From contig OX235263.1 of NCBI GenBank assembly GCA_944472135.2, forward strand, positions 26,589,379 through 26,653,378: a DNA stretch of 64,000 nt, read 5' to 3'. The notes beneath the pieces are model-generated. The model saw nothing but the letters and a program-made list of their open reading frames with translations. It was not told the DNA's origin and did no database searches. Shown one piece after another: positions 1 through 10,641 of the stretch (position 1 is the stretch's first letter; each line of letters starts with the position of its first letter). The DNA is from Trichobilharzia regenti. Taxonomy: Eukaryota > Platyhelminthes > Trematoda > Strigeidida > Schistosomatidae. The position numbers and the translations under genes are program-made.

Positions 1-464
1 TGAAATTAGGACAAAATGTTCAATCACGTTCGATATTCTATTTGTACAGAGAGTTTCAGTCTACAATTTCATATGATGAACCCAGCAGTCTATTAATCAC
101 ATGTATTTGTAGATAAGATTTTGGGAGTGAAAAAAAGAAGATAATCCCCCCCCTACATACTGATAGGAAAGCTGCTCTCAAATCTTCATGTAGATGGGAT
201 TCTTCGCTCGCATGTTATTCGTTTTTTTCAAAGGATTATGAGTATTATTTGTAGATGCACAGATATCATGTGTATCCATTTCGAATTTCTAATTATCTCA
301 AACCTCATCACATCAACTCTAGTGCGCATGTTTCCGTTTATGTTAGGCTTGCTGTCTGAGAAATAATTACCTAAGAATAATAATTATATAAATAACAGGC
401 ATAAGATGTATCTGAAACAAAGTAGTAATAAGCCTACTGACAGAACCCTCTTTAGAGCCTTTCA
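1..464. repeat. Direct repeat, left copy (pairs with 63537-64000)
   Basis: Reading the two ends side by side, bases 1-464 match 63537-64000 with no difference I could find. The first ~430 bases are AT-rich with no recognisable gene. The last ~35 bases run into the CR1-like reverse transcriptase fragment that follows. Both copies are cut by the window edges, so the true repeat is probably longer on both sides. It may be a real duplication, an assembly overlap or an unmerged haplotype. Confidence 0.95.
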
Positions 465-1945
465 ACGACCCCAACCAGTTTGCCTATAAATATAGTAGGT
501 GTACCTTAGATGCCGCTGTTGTCCTACATCATAGCATAGTCTCTAGTTTAGATAAAGGAGCTTAATACTTTGGTTGTGCCTTCCTTGATTAAACATCTGC
601 ATTTGACTCTGTTTCCAGTAAGCTAAGTAAGCTTGATGCAACACAGGCTGAGAGCTGGACATATAAGTGGTTGCATTCCTATTTTTCTGATAGGAAGCAG
701 TACACCGTCTAAAATGGAAAATCCTCCACCAAATCACTTACTTTAGCAAACGTATCTCAAGGTGCTGTTCATGCTCCTTTTCTGTTTTCGTTTTTCTTAC
801 ATGACTTGCCTCATTCTGATGTAGCCACTTTTGTTAAGTATGCCGATGACCTCTCTGTTTCTATGCCTGTCAACTCTCAGTCAGATTGCTCCAAATTAAA
901 TAAATTTCGGTCGGAAATTATTCAGTGGTCCTCTTCAAACGGTCTTAAGCTAAATCCGTCTAAATGTCAGGTAGTCAATTTCACTTTCAGACGTAAACGT
1001 GACCTACAACAACCAGTTAGCTCACATGGCCGCACTATCATTGACGGCACAGAAGTTGAAAATACGTCTAATGTCAAGTACCTTGGGCTGAGTTTTCCAC
1101 CGATCATTTCTTGGTCCTCCTACATCTTGCTAGTTACTAGAAAGATGTTTCGCTTAACGTTCTAGATTAGGAAATTTAGGCAGTCTGGTATAAAGCAGTC
1201 TTTGCCTTCTCAGTTTGTAAATTCTTGTGTTCTACCCATCCCACTTTACTGCTCCCCATTAATCTTTTATGGACTACTCAAGAAAGACTTTGCTTTGCTG
1301 AGAAGGGCAAGCACTAAAAGCCGTTAGTAGGCCAAGTGGGACATCGTTAAACCAACTTGTTAACACTAGTGTGGATAGACATATAATGTCATATAAGAAA
1401 CTAGCGAATACAATATTGTCAGATCCCGAGCATCCTCTCTATACTCAGCTCTCTCTCTCTCCTTGCATTTCATCTTGTAGAACTAGAAGCTATAGCTATA
1501 GGAGGCTGGCTACATGCTAGGACTACCAAGTACAGATAGAAACTCCACAATAGCATATCTGGCACAGCTGTTATGTGATGAGAAATCCGTTAGGTATGAC
1601 ATGATCAACTTACCGCGCCACTCTAACAAATAGTCCAATTAGGTTTTCTTTTCCTTTCTTCGTTACTATTACACTGTTGTTCTCATCTTCTATCACACAT
1701 CAACTTTATATTTCATATCCTGTGGTGTATTGTTGAAAGGTAAACGCTACGCTGTTCTTTTTTTTGATTTATCGTGTTTTTTCTGCGTTGGTTTTTTTCT
1801 TTATTTCTTTATTGCCTTTTGATTTTTAAAATCTTATAAAATCTTTGAGGTAATTAGATGCAGTATATTGTAATGCACGCTGAAAATTGCATACCTGTAC
1901 CACAAAAACTGTTTGAAATAAAGCTGTTATTATCATAATTATTAT
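430..1945 (+). mobile_element. CR1-like non-LTR retrotransposon, 5'-truncated, broken RT and 3' end
   Basis: The element encodes the middle and end of a reverse transcriptase with several stops and frame changes. A readable NQFAYK-type motif lies near 470-485. The longest open stretch (806-1165, 119 codons) contains the catalytic YADD box at 839-850, followed by the thumb-like 'LKLNPSKCQ' segment. The non-coding 3' end contains 'tgaaaattgcatacctgtac' (1881-1900) and finishes in an ATT-rich microsatellite, as CR1/jockey-type elements often do. The order NQFAY-YADD-LNPSKCQ is typical of CR1-like LINEs; the exact family is inference. An inverted, nearly identical 3' copy lies at 61072-61845. Confidence 0.85.
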
Positions 1946-2336
1946 TATTTACTTCTGAGTCTCTTAATTTCCTACTCTCCAAATGAGATATTCTGATTTA
2001 CTTTGCAAAGTATAAAAATATTTCTAGTTTTGATTTGGTAACATGGTGTGTACACCTGTAACTTGTATAAATAAACTTCTAAAAATACCATATGCTAATA
2101 AATTAAGTAATATATTAATATATACAAAAAATCTGAGGCGGGGTAGGGTGGGGATTGATGTTGGTGACCACACCAACTTGAAATTTTGATGAGGTTTGTT
2201 TATTCTCCTTATTTTCACCATGTTTATTTATTTAACACTCTTTTCCATGTGTTCAACAGTTATACTATCAGCATTTTTCCTTCACATCTATCGGGATAGA
2301 AATACATCTGAATTCAGCTTCCTCATATTTCACTCC

Positions 2337-2376
<40 letters not shown>

Positions 2377-2603
2377 GATATTCTGGCCTGTTGAAACTAT
2401 ACATATGCCAAGACACCTGCTGGCCATGTGGAATAAATAACGGAATGATGAAGAAATCACACTATCAGTATGAAATCTAAGCTTGAATATATACAATATA
2501 AAATGCTTTAGGGTACACTAATCTTAGAGTATTACAAAAATATAAATCTAACTCTTATTTGTAGGCATTCATTTATAACAAACTGTTTTCTACTCATTTT
2601 CTA
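1946..2603. other. AT-rich unique sequence with an (AT)17 microsatellite
   Basis: No gene or transposon was recognised here. A perfect (AT)n tract runs 2341-2374. Short open frames in this stretch are low-complexity and unlike any protein family. Confidence 0.6.
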
Positions 2604-2785
2604 TTCTAAGTGGAACATAGGGCTTCAAGCTTCAGTGTTGGTGTTATTCCTTTCTACAGTGTTGGACCGCCAAGCATCACCCCAACTTTCCCTCACTGCC
2701 AGGCTGCGGGAGCTTTAAGAGTGCGTAGGCTGGGAATTAAACCCCGGACTGTATTCATGGTTGGCGAGCAATTCATAATGATTTT
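2604..2785 (-). mobile_element. SINE-B2 (tRNA-like head, RTE-type tail), degraded
   Basis: Read on the minus strand, a weakened tRNA-like head (2700-2785) is followed by a body and the tail complementary to 'gtggaacatagggcttcaag' (2611-2630), which is the tail of the RTE LINEs in this window. Point changes and small gaps relative to 15027-15249 mark it as an old copy. Confidence 0.7.
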
Positions 2786-3174
2786 TTTCGATAAAGTCTG
2801 TTGAAATATAAACTTTCTTTACATTGTAGTACGAAGAAGTTGGAAGCACTCTGCCCTTGATGGGCGTTTATTTGTTTATGGCATGATAAATCCTCACGAG
2901 ATTTTCACTCATAGCGCTTCTGAATGAACCATTGCCACTTCTTTGTAGTAATGACCTATGTATCTAGCTTCACAGTAACAGATGAACTGATATATTCACA
3001 CTGTAGTGGTCATATAGAGAAGTTTTTCCTTCATATTGTTAAGAAACATTTGGTGGGCAAGAGAATGTTATACTTGGTTTTGCTGATGGGATCGTGTTTT
3101 ACACGGAACTAGAGGGCCTTTTCTTTAGGATATCTACTTTCATTATATTTTCGTCCTTACAGAAATACTAATTA
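2786..3174. other. No feature recognised
   Basis: AT-rich sequence with only short chance open frames (for example 2924-3112, no family resemblance). Confidence 0.4.
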
Positions 3175-3905
3175 TTTATTACTACTATTATTGCTCCCTT
3201 GGTTTCCGAGTGGAACACGGGGCTGTCTTCAACAACACATCTCCACTTTCTTTTATTCTCTGCAATCCTCTTCAACTGGGTCAACGATTTCCTAAAACTC
3301 TCTCATCTATTTCTTAAAAGATCTCCTCCATTTCATCCTTAGAAGACCCACTAAAGGGTCTAATGCGCGACGTCATTCGGTGGCCTCTTTATATGTTTCT
3401 ACTCCTTCGTAATCTGGTTCCCTTGATCATCTTTTATAGGTTTCATTTGCGTTGATCTCTTTCCGGATAAAGACCCGGTTGTTTGATATAATGTCCTGAG
3501 ATCTCTTTAACCTGTGGCCTGTACTGCTTCAATTTCCAGTCAGTGTGTCGTAGAATTGTCTTTTGTCTTTCTTTAGCACTCTTTTTCACTTTTTTATCCA
3601 ATGTAGTGCACATTGAACTCAGCTTGTCCTTCTATTGCCCATTTTTTTTTATTGAATCTTCTTCTCTGTCACCACCCTTCCGTTTTCTGTTGGCCTGTAA
3701 AAAATGAGTGCCTGTTGACAGTCATTTCTTTTCTTGTCTCTTCTTTCTTCCTAGAACAGTTGTACACGTTTCTTTGAGCATAGCCTTCACAGAGTTCCAA
3801 TGTTCTTCCATGCAGATGTCCTCATTGGTGCCAAGTAGTGTCTCTGGCTTTGCTCTGATCTGAAGTGAAGGCAGCACTTGTGACTTTCTCCTTCAGTTTC
3901 TGAAT
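3175..3905 (-). mobile_element. RTE (SR2-like) LINE fragment with internal deletion
   Basis: The block starts on the plus strand with the complement of the RTE tail ('gagtggaacac', near 3210). It continues through the complement of the C-terminal end of the ORF to about 3390, then jumps to sequence that matches the 51470-51990 region, upstream of the RT domain. About 1.5 kb of the element is therefore missing. No open frame survives. Confidence 0.8.
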
Positions 3906-3913
3906 GTTGAATT

Positions 3914-3948
<35 letters not shown>

Positions 3949-4469
3949 AATTCATTAAACAATAATATAAATTTATTCTAAATCAATGCCGACAGCTTTA
4001 AACAAAAGCCATAAGAAATATTTACTTAAGATTTTCCATACTTAATTTCGCCTTACTAGAGCTGTTTAATTATCATCCTATCAAAATGGCATACAAAAAC
4101 AGGAAATATATTTTTTTAAAAGAAGCGAAAGAATATTTGTTTATTTCCATTTTTAATTTAACATGAAATTTTTTTCTGTAAAAATGAATATATTACTAAT
4201 TAGCGAATAAACTAAAATATACACTGATCCTGTGAATACACGCATAAATAGTAGAAATAGGAGGGGAATATTTTGTTTTTACCGGAAAAGGGTCAGGCAA
4301 TATATTTAAAAAAACAACAACATTGTAATGAAAAAACAAAAACAGAAAGAAATTAATGCCTAATTTCTTCTCCAACTCTCCTGCCTCTGGGTTTTCCCCT
4401 CCTTAATTAAAATAAAAATTGGAAAAGGATGAATACTATTCATTAAAGAATACTGACTGATTTTCTTTC
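3906..4469. repeat. (TA)n microsatellite and very AT-rich spacer
   Basis: A (TA)n tract at 3918-3947 marks the 5' end of the RTE fragment. The remainder is AT-rich with no coding signal. Confidence 0.7.
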
Positions 4470-5125
4470 TTCAGTTTTTTTATTAAAAATATAGGTGAAA
4501 TTTCATAGTATATTAAATATCATCAATTGTCACAGTAAAGATAGACCACATCTCGAAAAGACAGCTTCTGTACCAAAGAAAGCTATCTTTATTAACCCAC
4601 CATTCAAGGGCGACCAGATTATTCAGTTGACAGCTAGCTCAAAACTTCGGTCAGCCATCAAACGCACATTCTACGCCGCCACATCTCTTTTTCTCACTTG
4701 CCGAACATTTTTGATCCCTGTACCAACGAGTAAAGGACGAAATTCTGTGGACTCTACTTCAAGCTGTGTCTACAAGTTCACCTGCAGCTGCGGTGACACC
4801 TATATAGGTAGAACTAACAGAATGTTCCAATGTCGTCGAAAAGAACATATTCCAAAATGGTTATTAAATCATATGGAAAATCCCAACGCGAATAGTCTGA
4901 ATAAAAATTCATCAGCATCATCCATTGCAAAACACTTAATAATGTCAGGTCACAAAATCAATATTAATGACTGTTTCACAATTATTCATCACATAACTCT
5001 AATTCAAGGTTATTGAAGGTGATGGAAGCACTTTGGATTAATCACATATAGCCAAAATTGTGTGTACAAAAATCAATAGACTTCAATCTTCGCCTACCAT
5101 GGACTACATGACCTATCTAAATATG
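4470..5125 (+). mobile_element. Penelope-like element 3' part: GIY-YIG endonuclease ORF (173 codons, 4495-5016)
   Basis: The frame 4495-5016 is uninterrupted. Residues 34-41 (NPPFKGD) match the region joining RT to endonuclease in PLEs, and 'LRSAIKRTFYAA' leads into the GIY-YIG module. The module is visible as C-V-Y-K-F...C-S-C-G-D-T-Y-I-G-R-T at residues 91-107, followed by a Cys/Arg-rich stretch and 'SIAKHLIMSGH' near the end. After the stop (5014-5016) the C-terminal PLE signature 'EALWIN...LCVQKS...LRLPW' continues in another frame to about 5103. One frameshift therefore separates the ORF from its natural C-terminus. The RT core is absent. PLE endonucleases nick target DNA for priming. 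Confidence 0.88.
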
Positions 5126-5157
5126 ATTGGTCATTAGTATGTACTTTTGTTTTTATC

Positions 5158-5372
5158 TATTTTTTTTATTATTTTTATTTTTGATTACAGCTTGATTCCA
5201 TACCGTATTTTTGATTCAAGTATGGAATTTTCAGCGTGGCTACCGGTAGGCAAAATTTCTCAGGCCGACCATAGATATCGAGTGTATGTCGGCGTGGGCT
5301 CGAACCTCGGACCATGTGCATGGTCGGCGAGAGTCGTAATCACTGTGCCACTGACGCACACCTACGGTGTCA
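5158..5372 (-). mobile_element. SINE-B1 (tRNA-like head, CR1-type tail)
   Basis: On the minus strand the tRNA-like head (about 5295-5365) has an A box ('gtggcacagtg'-like) and a B box related to 'ggttcgagccc'. The body follows, then a tail complementary to 'cttgattccataccgtattt' (5191-5210) that ends in an AT/T-rich run. Other copies are at 6891-7076, 34441-34642 and 44650-44848. Confidence 0.85.
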
Positions 5373-5604
5373 TTGAATAAGCTACTGGAGAGAAGCGTGA
5401 ATACTACCCTCCTATATATACATATTTATATATATATCATTTCAAATCTCTTAAATTCATCAACTCTCACTTTTAAGCTCATACACCAACCAACTGTACA
5501 ACACCAAAAAATCAATTAATTTAAAACATTCAATATTAGTTTTAAAGAAGACGAAAAAAAGGAGGTCAAGTGACAAAAATAATAATAATGATGATGATTA
5601 AAAC

Positions 5605-6184
5605 TCATAATCGCGCTTTAGGAGAAATTATACTTGTTGTTAAACTTTCGCCAGTCGGTTTTTTTGCTGCATCAATCAGGCTAGTAAATGTTGAACAATA
5701 ACCAGAACTAGCATGTGTAGCTGAAGTGTTGAGATACGTTGATCGAATCGACGTGCAGCTGGTAGTTGATTCAGTTGAATTGGCGTACCTGATTTATAGA
5801 ATGGTCAACACACCAAATCGATATATGCTGTATGCAATCGTTGAAACATATCAGGAACATTTACATCACGTATATGATGAGTATGCTGGTAGACTTGACT
5901 GAGTTGACTGTGAGGGCGACAGATTCTGTGACTCGAAGATCATAATAAACTTTTGTATTGGTTACATAACCATAAATCCTATGATCTTCCATCGGGTATA
6001 AAAGACCAAGATACTGTTCCAGTTGATCAGGACTACCACTAATTGTACGCTTGGATAACTTGTCCTCTATAACATCTAAAGCTGAATGTGCTTTGAAATG
6101 ATAAAATAAGGGATCAGAACATTCAGCGGTTCGAAGGTAGAGTAGTTGATTAGTATCTGAAATAACTACTATACAGGCGGCCAT
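5605..6184 (-). pseudogene. TRAPPC2L: TRAPPC2L-like gene copy (TRAPP complex subunit), probably a pseudogene
   Basis: Reading right to left, ATG at 6184 opens a frame beginning MAACIVVISDTNQLLYLRT. It contains 'EQYLGLLYPMEDHRIYGYVT', closely resembling TRAPPC2L, a longin-fold subunit of the TRAPP tethering complex in ER-Golgi traffic. The first 88 codons (5921-6184) are colinear with the family. A 35-base insert, 5886-5920 (GT at its 5' end, AG at its 3' end on the minus strand), breaks the match. Removing it rejoins 'VTES' to 'HTHHIRDVNVPDMFQRLH' in frame with family spacing. An in-frame TGA at 5805-5807 sits where the family has Asn before Pro-Phe-Tyr. A later one-base frame change near 5715-5735 leads to a Lys/Thr-rich C-terminus that would end at 5605-5607. 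The insert could be a micro-intron, so this may be a decaying gene, a partly spliced retrocopy, or a real gene with sequence errors. Confidence 0.78.
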
Positions 6185-6890
6185 TTTTAAGCAGTATTGA
6201 CCATAGTTTGGAATAGACTAAAAACTTGCGTAAATGAGTAATTTTCATAAACTTTATTTTATCATTGTTAACCATGTTAGTTGTAAAGCGGTTGTCAAGA
6301 AACTACGAAATGACGATATCATCTCGCGAAATTTGTCTTCTTAATGCCTTCCTTATTCAAATTTATCAAAGGGACTAATTGTTTTAATATTGAATAGCAT
6401 CTGAAAGTTATGTGCACTGACTTGGCTTTCTTTTCAACCAAGTGAAAAACTACACTTTTGTCTAGGTGTGTGTATTTAATGGATTGTGAGTTATTCGATC
6501 GATTTTAGAGTAGATTTCATTATCATTAGGGGAGGCCTCAGAGAAGAAGGAGTTGTGAACAGCCTTTTCTTCCTAGTTTAAGCTTATTCAACGGTGCACA
6601 TCTAAGATCTTATCAAGGATTGAACTCAGGATCTCCGTCAATGGATGGGAATAACAAAACGATACTGTCGTTGTTTTTACTGACGTTTCTTCCCTTAATG
6701 CTTCTAATAGCTTTATCAGAGTAGTAATACTAAACCAGGATTTACAAGATCTCAGCTTACCTGCAATAAATTAATGATTTTTCTTTAGTATGAGGCAGCT
6801 TTTACCTAGTGAAGTTGAACATTTGTTAAGGAAAACAAACCATGTGTCGATTGTAGGACTTGGTAAATATATGAAATCATAAAGACATAC
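6185..6890. other. No feature recognised
   Basis: This includes the upstream side of the TRAPPC2L copy. I see no clear promoter, exon or transposon, only short AT-rich open frames. Confidence 0.4.
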
Positions 6891-7076
6891 TCACGTGCGT
6901 CGGTGGCACAGTGGTTAAGACTCTCGCCAACCATGCACATGGTCCAAGGTTCGATCCCCTGCCGACACACACTTGATATCTATGGTCAGCCTGAAAAATT
7001 TGGGCTACCGATATCCATGCTGAAAATTCCATACTTGTACCAAAAATGCGGTGTGGAATCAAGCTGTAATCAAAAA
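6891..7076 (+). mobile_element. SINE-B1 (tRNA-like head, CR1-type tail), reference copy
   Basis: The head (6897-6970) begins 'gtcggtggcacagtggttaa' and carries a B box 'ggttcgatccc'. Its ends (GTCGG/CCGAC) can pair as an acceptor stem. The body runs to 7017. The tail 'tgaaaattccatacttgtac' (7021-7040) matches the CR1-like LINE 3' end (1881-1900) at 18 of 20 bases, and 'gaatcaagctgtaat' follows where the LINE has 'gaaataaagctgttat'. The A and B boxes would serve RNA polymerase III. It lies in a non-coding stretch. Confidence 0.88.
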
Positions 7077-7324
7077 TAGAAAAAAAAGTAAAATATGATC
7101 AATATATGTTTATGATACTTCGTTTGTAATTAACGGGGACCTAGACAGTTCATTCTTACAGAAACTGAACAGTCAATCTCCCTGCATTTTGCTTACTTCA
7201 GAAGATGCATCAGATTTCGGAAAATTACTTTTGTTTAGAATGCCTGTTTAGGATTAGGTAAGTTTATGTTTTAATATGCATTTATTTAGGTAGAAAAACA
7301 CTACAACAAATATTTAGACATATT

Positions 7325-7742
7325 AGATAGTTGGAAGTAACTGGCGGCAAGCCTTGCTTCACCCAGTTTTCGTGCTTGCTGGCATTCACCAGTCAGTAAG
7401 GTGTATCTTCAACCTTGGAAAAGCACATGTCCCTTCTGAGATTCAAACCAGTATCACTCCATTCTGAGCTATTCAGCCTCGTGGTTTATCTGGGTGATGT
7501 TGATTCGAATCTCAGAAAGAAGATGAATTCCTCCAAGGTTGCAAATATACTTCGCTGACTGGTGAGTACCGACAAACATGAACCTTAAGTTTAAGGCTTC
7601 CTGCTGATCGCCTTCAGTCATCTGATATCAAGAGTTCACACTGCACCATGATGGTGAGCCAGTGCCAAGCATGGTGGTCACATTGCAAACTTGACTCATA
7701 GAATTAAGTCTGTGCCAACCACACTGTTTAGACACATAATAC
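7325..7742. mobile_element. SINE-C head-to-head inverted pair
   Basis: 7325-7476 is a minus-oriented SINE-C (complements of 'gattcgaatctcagaaggg' and of the 'ccttgctgactggtgagt' body). It is followed at once by a plus-oriented copy (7480-7742) that carries the B-box region 'gattcgaatctcagaaagaa', the body and the tail 'gcatggtggtcacattgcaa'. The plus copy lacks its A-box half, so the heads are fused. Both are diverged. Confidence 0.8.
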
Positions 7743-8245
7743 TCATCACTTATTGGTTTTCAACTGGAGAGGATCTAAATGACGGTTGAATAATCCTTCG
7801 CCTAATCTTTTCGCCCCTGAGTGTCGATTTTCTCTTTATTACTTAAATGCTTTAAAATATGGAGTTATCGGATTTGAAAAGAATGTTGAATAGTGTACGA
7901 TTAAAAAGTGTTTGAAAAAGTCATACCATGAATGTTACATTTGTACACTGCATACAAATGATCCTACATATTGTTATTTTATAAAATAGCTTTTGGATTA
8001 AGGCATTTAGGCATTTATAATGTTTGAACAGAGATGACGGCTGTGGCGGCGATCAGCAGGAGGTCGTATGCATTAATGTTATGCATTATGTTTTATTTCA
8101 ACAGACTAGTTATAAAACCTTTTTAACTGTGTATATTCTGAGATATAAACATAAAAGCCCAGATTTTATTTTACAGTGTGTGACTTACTTATAACGAGTT
8201 TACATTTGCAATCTCTGGTAAACTGTGTCGTTTTATAATGCATTC
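7743..8245. other. No feature recognised
   Basis: AT-rich sequence without coding or repeat signal that I can name. Confidence 0.4.
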
Positions 8246-8476
8246 CATTTCTTGCCGTTTTTTGCTTCCTGTATATAACATAGGCCTTCAAGCTGTGAAC
8301 TTTGAAGTTTTTAGTAGCATTATTGTCATTCTTGTTTTCATGGGGGTGAGGTTGTTAGCTTCATGCCGAAAGTATCCTCTTAACCAAGCATACTACCGAC
8401 TAGGCGAGATTTCGGTTTGTTTCAGCAAGGGTTCAAACCCTCTGATCACATGTAGTATGGTTGATGAGCAGTCTTC
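8246..8476 (-). mobile_element. SINE-B2, degraded
   Basis: The complement of the RTE-type tail ('acataggccttcaagctg', 8279-8296) is followed by the family body ('ggggtgaggttgttagcttcatgccg', here 8342-8367) and a tRNA-like head with a B-box complement at 8430-8441. It is an old copy. Confidence 0.7.
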
Positions 8477-8834
8477 TTTCTGAATCACCAACGAACTCCA
8501 TTCACTAGTAAATAATAAAATTTTAGTCATCTGGGTATCTGTGACTAAATGGGATATTAGTTTGATAGTTTCTGATGTTAACCTATAAAAATAGTGATTA
8601 CATCCCAAGCTCTTAATACCTTTTTTAAATGAATGTACGTATTATTTTTCTTTGTAATTAACAAGTCGATCAAAGAGGTTAACAGTAGATCGTGATATAA
8701 ATAGAAAGAATTTAGAAAATTAGTGTTAAAATACATAGATACATGTACATAATATCAGTTTGTTTAGTTTTTACGATAGGATATAGTATATTTCTGTTGT
8801 GTTTTCAAGAAAATGTGCTATTGAATATCCTTCT
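8477..8834. other. No feature recognised
   Basis: AT-rich spacer. The small frames on both strands have no recognisable family. Confidence 0.4.
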
Positions 8835-9085
8835 TGATGGAATATTGGGCTTCATCAAGATATCTTCACTTCTTCATCTGCTCTGCAGACCTCTTTAGCT
8901 AACTCCACGTTGGCATATAAGCTTTTGTTTCTTCTTCACACAAACTCTCATCCTCGGACCAACATCCAACTTGTCGTTATCATTCAAGTTTGACTTAATG
9001 GCCTGCTATGTGGGTGATATCACTTGAATATCTCCTCAGCGTGTGTCCAATGCATCAGGATACTCTGTCTTTCATTTGTTAGGCT
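8835..9085 (-). mobile_element. RTE LINE 3' end fragment
   Basis: The block resembles the 3'-terminal 250 bases of the RTE copies at 3175, 12899 and 28900 in antisense: the tail complement 'ggaatattgggcttca' and then the C-terminal ORF complement ending near 'gtgtgtccaatgcatc'. No open frame remains. Confidence 0.65.
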
Positions 9086-9879
9086 ATCTAGTTGTCGTTT
9101 AACCTATATTAGCCGAAAAGTAGCCAAATTTGTAAATGGATACAGTGGGGGCTTAACTGAGTAGCTTATTTTTCGCTGAAGCAATCTCATAATCGGTCAG
9201 CTTATCGACTGACAAGCAAAGGCTAGCGGCAGCAGCAGTAAAAGTCCGTTTTATGACTCTGGCCATGTCTTCACTAAACTGTGGCTACAGCTATAACTGC
9301 TCCTTTTTAACCATGACCGGTTTCACCTTGTTATACACAGTACTCATATGTCTTCTTGGAAAACTTCCAGGATTATCCATTTAAACCAGCGAATTATCTC
9401 CGTTTTTCAATGCGTTTTTTCTTTTTACTCATTTGATCCCTAAATGAAATGTGCAATTTGAAAATTGATTAGCAGGTAGCGAATTCTCGCGACAGTTTCA
9501 TTTGGAAACCAAGATTATTCAGATGAGATATTGCAATCTACGTGATGCTTTAGATGGCAATGGGTAAACCAAGCATATTTACATAAAACTTAGTACTACT
9601 GATTGATTAATTTGAATACTAGTCGGATATCACTTACACCAAGTAGTAGTGCTCGCTAGTCAGTCATATCAGAGTGATGTACAGACTGCACATCCGTTTC
9701 GATCGTTTGATTCCGAGCTCATCAGAGTGGTACTAGGTTCAGCTTAGCTAAGATAGCTGAATCATTTCATCCCTAGCGAAATATTTCCATCCAACGGAAT
9801 ATACTTTTGTTCATCCGTATGAAAGATTTCGAGGGAAAAACAACAAACAACACTCAATGCAACAAAAGTATCATTTTCA
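9086..9879. other. Unidentified sequence
   Basis: No gene recognised. GC content is slightly higher around 9180-9340 but all frames are interrupted. Confidence 0.35.
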
Positions 9880-9950
9880 AGCTCATGGTGAAATCCTCCA
9901 TACAATCAAACAAAATCCCTACAAAACCAATACTTGAAAATTAGTCTGAT
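9880..9950 (+). mobile_element. SINE-A 3' tail remnant
   Basis: Contains the tail 'tggtgaaatcctccatacaa' (9886-9905) followed by 'aaaatccctacaaaacc', also seen at 59515-59565. The rest of that SINE copy is missing. Confidence 0.65.
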
Positions 9951-10006
9951 GCTCACTAGTGACAGGCCCTACTCAAGCAGTTAACCTGGGGTTCTAGTGG
10001 GAGGCC

Positions 10007-10313
10007 GTGTCCAGTAGGGTACAGCAGGTCGAAGATGAGGCAGTAACTCGCCAAATAAGACATCGCGAAGTGGTTGCGCTATGTCGTGAATTGGCAGAAG
10101 TTAGAATTCAAGGACCATTGGATGGAGTCCCAGTGGCTCCATGGTCTACGAGCTCGCCTTGTAACCAGAAGGTCCTGGGTTCGACTCCTGGCGGTGGGTG
10201 CGTACTGCTGAAGAGTCCCAAATTAGGCTGACGAAACAGCTGTCCAGTACTCCCAGGTTTTCCAGTGCTTCTCTAACTGATGTCAGCTCATGGTGAAATC
10301 CTCCATGCAAAAG
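10007..10313 (+). mobile_element. SINE-A (Sm-alpha-like), nearly full copy
   Basis: The order is: 5' region 'gaagatgaggcagtaactcg'; a tRNA-like part with A box near 10130 ('tggctccatggtc') and B box 'gggttcgactcc' (10178-10189); the hammerhead core (10202-10250); and a tail 'gatgtcagctcatggtgaaa' then 'tcctccatgcaa'. Schistosome Sm-alpha SINEs are known to carry hammerhead ribozymes, and this copy agrees in layout. It lies tail-to-tail with the next element. Confidence 0.88.
10202..10250 (+). ncRNA. Hammerhead ribozyme (type I), best-preserved copy
   Basis: Stem I: GTACTG (10202-10207) pairs with CAGTAC (10245-10250), 6 of 6. The core CTGAAGA (10208-10214) fits CUGANGA. Stem II: GTC (10215-10217) pairs with GAC (10230-10232), shortened and with a larger loop than in sister copies, which have GTCC/GGAC. 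GAAA is at 10233-10236. A minimal stem III (ACA-GC-TGT) leads to the cleavage triplet GTC, with the predicted cut after 10244. Every core position is present, but stem II is weak, so activity in this copy is uncertain. Confidence 0.75.
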
Positions 10314-10321
10314 TATCATTT

Positions 10322-10641
10322 AAATTTCATTGGAGGATTTCATTATGAGCTGACATCAGTTGGATAACCATTAGAAAATCTACACATAGTACTGGACGGC
10401 TCTTTTTTCCTACGCTTAAACTCTTCATCAATACCCACACAGCACCAGGGTTCGAACCCAGAACCTTCTGGTTACAAGTCGAGCTAGCTCGTAGACTATT
10501 AAGCCACTGCTGGAACCCAAACCAATGGCCAAACAGTCCATGAATTCTAGCTTCTCTTAATTTTTACGATATAGCGCTACCACTTTGCAATGTCTTCCTC
10601 GATGAATAACTGTCCTCAGCTTCAATTTGCTGTACACCTGT
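10322..10641 (-). mobile_element. SINE-A, inverted partner of 10007-10313
   Basis: Complement of the same element in order: tail ('ggaggatttcattatgagct', 10334-10353), ribozyme region (10385-10430), B box complement 'gggttcgaaccc' (10449-10460), A box, and the 5' region ending 'tttgctgtac'. Its ribozyme core reads TTGATGAAGAG, changed from CUGANGA. Only about 10 bases separate the two tails. Confidence 0.85.

Noticed and set aside
2341..2374. CRISPR-like or other array
   Set aside because: Simple (AT)n microsatellite; no CRISPR arrays are expected or seen in this eukaryotic sequence.
5290..5365. Functional tRNA genes at the SINE-B heads
   Set aside because: A and B boxes are present, but each is fused to a SINE body and repeated many times, and the anticodon arm does not fold convincingly.
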